A DNA stretch of 45,188 nt from Deinococcus sp. Its GTDB lineage: Bacteria > Deinococcota > Deinococci > Deinococcales > Deinococcaceae. Positions 41,932-45,188 of the stretch are shown here, one piece after another. Every line of letters starts with the position of its first letter. Position 1 is the stretch's first letter. The translations under genes were made by a program, and so were the position numbers. The stretch is from positions 1 through 45,188 of the forward strand of contig NZ_JAGLBG010000007.1 of NCBI RefSeq assembly GCF_018260405.1, given 5' to 3'. The notes below the pieces were generated by a model. That model was given only the letters and a program-made list of their open reading frames with translations, was not told the DNA's origin and did not search any database.

Positions 41932-43437
41932 TTAGCGGGCCGCTGGGTCGTGGGCGTCGATCAGGAGTTCAGCCGGGTCGCTGCCTAGCAGCCGGATGCG
42001 CTCCTCGGAAGTCAGCGCCACCATCACGCCGCGCAGCACGATATCCACGGCTTGGTCGGCGCTTTCGTCGAGGGTCAGCCCGTCGAGCAGCGCCACGCCC
42101 TCTTGGACACTCAGGGTTTCAAGCTCCTCTTGCATCATTCGGATCTCGTCGAAGTACTGCATGTAGCGGTGCAGGGGGCGGCTGGCCGCCGTTTCGATAT
42201 CTCGGCTTTCAAAATGGCGGCGGTGTTCTTCGTCGTCACTCAGGGTGACCAGCATGGGCACGATCAGCGCCCCGGCGAACGAGTCGGGCCGCAGGTACCC
42301 CGGCACCAGATGCACTCCTTCAAGGATTAGGCTGGCGCCTTCTTCAATGCTGCGGCGCACCACCGCGCTCAGGCCCACGCTGACCTGCTGCACCTGCTCA
42401 CGGAAGCCCGCCATCAGTTCCTCGCGGCTGGGGTGCGGCGACCTGCTCTCGCTGGGCGGCACCACCGCTTCCCAGGCGTTGAAGGTGCTGGCGTGCAGGG
42501 TCGGCAGCAGGGCGGGAGAGACGGTGGCCCGCATCACCTCGCGGATCGAGTCGGTGCTGATGACCCGCGCGATGCCCAGGCGGTAAGCGATCTCGGCGGC
42601 CAGAAAACTTTTGCCGGTGCCGCTGACGCCGCCAAGCAGTACGATCAGCGGTCGCGGCGGACGCCGGAGGACGCGCAGTAGCCGGTAGCGGTCGCTGATG
42701 TCGGGGCCGACCTCGTTGCGCAGCAGTTGCTCGACCACTGTGCGGATGGCGCTGCGGTGAATAATCCGGTCTTCTTGGCCGCGCAGCTCACGCTGGGTCT
42801 GCCGCGCTACTTTACGCGCCACGTCCGGCCCGACCCCGGCGGCCAGCATGGACTGAAGCAGCACCCCTTTGCTAAACGGCGTCGGGATGCGGTGATCGTC
42901 GCTGACCACGATCAGGCGGCCCCGGTTGTTTTTCAGGTGCAGGTAAGTCTGACGGGTCGGTTCACCGTATTTTTGCTCCAGCACCTCTTCGGCCAGCGTG
43001 TCGATCTCGCCGGGCGTGACTTTGGTTCGTCCGGCCTGCCGCAGCCGCAGGTCGATCTGGGTGGCGGCCGTATATGCCTCGGGCGAGGACAGCCCTGCGT
43101 CTTCGAGGTTGCGGGCCAGCACTCCCCGGCTAAAAGGCAGGGTGCGTTTTTTGCCCTCGACCATGATGTCGGCGAATGCAGGCGTCTGGGCCTGGGCACG
43201 CTGGCCTACCTCTGGCCCGATCACTTCGTGAGCCACTGCCACCATCAGGTGCTTGACCTCTTCGGGGGTGACCGTAGGCCGCCTAAGCTGGCGCAGCCCC
43301 TGTTCTACCCGTCTGGCAGCGGCGGCGGCGGCGGCCGGGTCCGCTCCGGCATTGACCAGCGACTCGGCCACCAGCCCACGGCTAAACGGCCAGGAAGTGC
43401 GACTTGTCCCGATGTTGAGGGTAGGCTGGGTGGACAT
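41932..43437 (-). CDS. ATP-cone and P-loop kinase (2-phosphoglycerate kinase-like)
   Basis: 501 residues. Three N-terminal repeats carry the ATP-cone-like core PFSRG or PFSKG at 17-21, 101-105 and 187-191, evenly spaced by 84-86 residues. A P-loop GGVSGTGKS (269-277) opens a kinase domain resembling archaeal 2-phosphoglycerate kinase, which feeds cyclic 2,3-diphosphoglycerate synthesis. In this organism the substrate is unknown; the cones may be nucleotide sensors. The ATG at 43437 was chosen for its RBS GAGGAGA; an ATG at 43470 lacks one. A terminator follows. A TetR gene lies upstream in the same direction. Confidence 0.85.
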   Translation of the reverse strand: MSTQPTLNIGTSRTSWPFSRGLVAESLVNAGADPAAAAAAARRVEQGLRQLRRPTVTPEEVKHLMVAVAHEVIGPEVGQRAQAQTPAFADIMVEGKKRTLPFSRGVLARNLEDAGLSSPEAYTAATQIDLRLRQAGRTKVTPGEIDTLAEEVLEQKYGEPTRQTYLHLKNNRGRLIVVSDDHRIPTPFSKGVLLQSMLAAGVGPDVARKVARQTQRELRGQEDRIIHRSAIRTVVEQLLRNEVGPDISDRYRLLRVLRRPPRPLIVLLGGVSGTGKSFLAAEIAYRLGIARVISTDSIREVMRATVSPALLPTLHASTFNAWEAVVPPSESRSPHPSREELMAGFREQVQQVSVGLSAVVRRSIEEGASLILEGVHLVPGYLRPDSFAGALIVPMLVTLSDDEEHRRHFESRDIETAASRPLHRYMQYFDEIRMMQEELETLSVQEGVALLDGLTLDESADQAVDIVLRGVMVALTSEERIRLLGSDPAELLIDAHDPAAR

Positions 43438-43557
43438 GGGGGTCTCCTCTTTGGCGGCAGTATGCAACACAACTTACCCGGAAAGAGCGTCCCTTGTTTA
43501 CCGCTCCGCTTATTTGTTATTTGTGCCTGCCTGGTTCCCGGTGGCCTACCGGCGGCT

Positions 43558-44160
43558 TCAGCGCTTAACCGCGCCCTCCAGCAGCAGGTTCAGGGCCAGA
43601 CGCATTTCTTCTTTCAGGGGGCGCTCGGTGCCGTAGGCGCTCCAGCGCAGGGCCACCATGAGGTAGGTGTCGGCAATCAGGTTGCTGATGCGTTGCAAGC
43701 TCAGGTCGGTTCGCAACTGCCCGTTCTGGTGCATGGGCCGCAGCACCAGCTCGACGACCTTGCTTAGCGGCAGCGCCTGGTAAGCGGTGCGGGCGCGTTC
43801 GGGGTTGGGGTTCATCACCTCGTACGCCAGCGGCGGAAAAAGGTCACGTTCACGGGTGTTCTCGTCGGCCAGCTGATCCCAGACGTCGTACAGCACGCCG
43901 AGTGGGGCCTGTCCCGAGGCCAATTTCATCTCGGCCATTTCGCGCAGGCGGTCCATGACCTCGCTGCCGTAGTCGAGCAGCACCGCTTCCTTGTAGGGGT
44001 AGTAGTTGAAAAAAGTACCTCTGGAAACGTTGCTGGCCTTGGCAATATCGGTGGCCGTCGTCGCCTGAAAGCCGCCCTGCTTGAACAGCTCAATGGCGAC
44101 TCCATAAATGCGGGCGCGGCGACGTTCCTTCTGCCGCGCCCTGAGTGATGAAGAGTCCAT
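43558..44160 (-). CDS. TetR family transcriptional regulator
   Basis: 200 residues. N-terminal helix-turn-helix ATTATDIAKASNVSRGTFFNYYPYKEAVL is classic TetR; the rest is the helical ligand and dimer domain with no recognised ligand. RBS GGGGGA next to the ATG. A perfect palindrome CAAAGT TGT ACTTTG lies 28 bp upstream over the probable -10, so it likely represses itself. The next gene downstream (the kinase, 120 bp away) may be a target. Confidence 0.9.
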   Translation of the reverse strand: MDSSSLRARQKERRRARIYGVAIELFKQGGFQATTATDIAKASNVSRGTFFNYYPYKEAVLLDYGSEVMDRLREMAEMKLASGQAPLGVLYDVWDQLADENTRERDLFPPLAYEVMNPNPERARTAYQALPLSKVVELVLRPMHQNGQLRTDLSLQRISNLIADTYLMVALRWSAYGTERPLKEEMRLALNLLLEGAVKR

Positions 44161-44187
44161 GTCCCCCGGTTATATCGCCTTTGAGTT

Positions 44188-44231
44188 CAAAGTTGTACTT
44201 TGTCGATTCAAAAAAGTGTCAGTTGTACATT
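44188..44231. promoter_or_regulatory. Operator region of the TetR gene
   Basis: CAAAGTTGTACTTTG (44188-44202) is a perfect palindrome with a 3-bp centre. AGTTGTAC recurs 30 bp away (44191 and 44221). On the minus strand CTGACA and GTACAA with an 18-bp spacer make a plausible promoter covered by the palindrome. Confidence 0.65.
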
Positions 44232-44352
44232 ATTCACGCCCGCCCCCAGGCTTGATTCAGGGCGTCTACCCTTGGACGGGGGGGGGAGGCGGGTCGGCGC
44301 AAAGGTGTCCCAGTGGCCTGAAACGCTGCCCGGCACGCTCTAGAATGAGGGG

Positions 44353-45174
44353 GTGAAAGTTGCTGTCATCGCTGATATTCACGGAAACGCCGACGCGCTG
44401 AGGGCGGTGCTGGATGATGCCCGCCGCCAGGGAGCCGAGCGCGTGATCGTAAATGGCGATGTGGTCAACCGGGGGCCGGACTCGGTGGAAGTTATGCAGC
44501 TGCTTCTGGAAAGAGGCGACGTTTCGTTTACCCTGGGTAACCACGACGATCTGCTGATGCTCTGGAAGGCCCGCAGCGAAGTGCTGCCCGCCAAGTGGTA
44601 CACCGACCCGTTCTGGGGCGCGACCGTCTGGAGCATGGAGCAGCTTGACCGGGCCGGACTGCTGGACATTCCTGCTGGTTGGCCCATGACCCTGCGGCTG
44701 CGTGAGGCCGGTCTGCCCGACGTGATGCTGGCCCACGGCACGCCCGACCATTACCGCGAGGGCCTGAGCGACCGCACCTGCTCCGGACGCGTGGCCGAGA
44801 TCGCGCAGCAGTACGGCGCGGGCGTGCTGGTGGCCTCGCACATTCACCGCCAGGCCGACGCGGACTTTAGCGGGGTGCGCGTGCTGAACACGGGGGCGGT
44901 GGGTTCGCCCGCCGACGGTGATCCCAGGGCGCAGTACCTTTTGCTCAGCGCCGAATCTGGGGCGGCTAGTCAGGGGCAGGCCAGTCCGGGGCGGTGGCAC
45001 GCCGAACTCCGCAAGGTGCCCTATGACCGTAGCGGTGTGCTGCGGCGCTTTGAAACCAGCGGCCTGCTGGGCAGCGGCCTGAGCGCCGAAATTTTCCGTG
45101 ATGAGAGGCTGTCTGAGGCCCTAACCATGGGAAATGTTTTAGGCTTTAACGGTGGAACGCGCAGCTTACCCTAG
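44353..45174 (+). CDS. Metallophosphoesterase (YfcE/MJ0936-like)
   Basis: 273 residues, cytoplasmic. Metal ligands in order: Asp8 and His10 (ADIHGN), Asp36 (NGDVVN), GNHDD (62-66), then AHGTPDHY and SHIHRQAD. Members hydrolyse phosphodiesters or phosphoproteins; the substrate is unknown. GTG start with TAGAAT exactly 6 nt upstream and no Shine-Dalgarno: leaderless pattern. It is divergent from the TetR gene with about 190 bp between them; the last 14 bases of the window hold nothing. Confidence 0.88.
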   Translation: MKVAVIADIHGNADALRAVLDDARRQGAERVIVNGDVVNRGPDSVEVMQLLLERGDVSFTLGNHDDLLMLWKARSEVLPAKWYTDPFWGATVWSMEQLDRAGLLDIPAGWPMTLRLREAGLPDVMLAHGTPDHYREGLSDRTCSGRVAEIAQQYGAGVLVASHIHRQADADFSGVRVLNTGAVGSPADGDPRAQYLLLSAESGAASQGQASPGRWHAELRKVPYDRSGVLRRFETSGLLGSGLSAEIFRDERLSEALTMGNVLGFNGGTRSLP

Positions 45175-45188
45175 CGACCTCACCGATG

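Noticed and set aside
42727..43767. 346-residue plus-strand frame opposite the ATP-cone kinase
   Set aside because: It runs across the kinase gene, the intergenic gap and into the TetR gene, with His/Gln-rich antisense composition and no recognisable domain.

Overview
The window looks like a chromosomal segment of a Deinococcus species. This is inferred from high G+C, the gene content (archaeal/eukaryal-type ProRS, Sco1-like protein, RuvB, App1-type DUF2183 protein, kinase with three ATP-cone-like repeats, TnpB-only insertion sequence), many small dispersed intergenic repeats, and many starts where a -10 box TAnnnT lies exactly 6 nt before ATG or GTG. That spacing is the signature of leaderless mRNAs, known to be common in Deinococcus. 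No CRISPR array, prophage or large mobile island is seen.

Layout. 1-3.2 kb: leftward PaoAB/xanthine-dehydrogenase-type subunits (the FAD subunit runs off the left edge), a glyoxalase-like protein and an FAD-dependent oxidoreductase. 3.3-6.6 kb: ndk, a 640-bp gene-free stretch, a membrane diguanylate cyclase, a lipoprotein and tRNA-Arg(CCG). 6.6-16.6 kb: parvulin-type isomerase, rhomboid protease, asd with an attenuator leader, a frameshifted small gene, plsY, methylmalonyl-CoA epimerase, VanZ-like, GNAT, M23 peptidase, SCO1, ruvB, a YdcZ pair. 16.6-18.1 kb: MerR regulator, TauE/SafE plus partner. 18.3-25.1 kb: a glycerol locus (glpD, glpF-glpK, SorC-class regulator) with matching tandem operators, plus a secreted phosphoesterase. 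25.2-30.7 kb: DUF817 protein, Pro-rich peptide, 56-aa membrane protein, TnpB element, subtilase, SDR. 30.8-36.7 kb: App1 phosphatase, orphan ABC permease, paired SMR transporters with a structured leader, cysS with an attenuator leader, DUF2171, HsmA-like protein. 36.8-45.2 kb: DUF808, proS, universal stress protein, DinB-like plus pdxH, ohr, ATP-cone/P-loop kinase, TetR, metallophosphoesterase.

Main discovery. asd and cysS each have an independent leader peptide that appears to be translated from a leaderless mRNA (10 codons each, with Thr-Thr-Ile-Thr and Cys-Cys respectively), followed by an intrinsic terminator just before the ribosome binding site of the structural gene. The asd leader can form the full set of mutually exclusive hairpins of classical ribosome-mediated attenuation. 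Together they suggest a class of attenuators whose sensor peptide starts at or very near the mRNA 5' end.

Other points. The glycerol genes appear to form one regulon under a SorC-class protein, with two operator half-pairs at identical 21-bp spacing. Two intergenic repeat families are present: family A (ATACGGACT ends, up to about 190 bp) and family B (TAGAGC...GCTCTA ends, about 135 bp, with TA flanks). Family B supplies the stop codon of glpF and family A supplies the -10 box of an SDR gene. All functional statements are from reading the sequence by eye; no database search or folding program was run.
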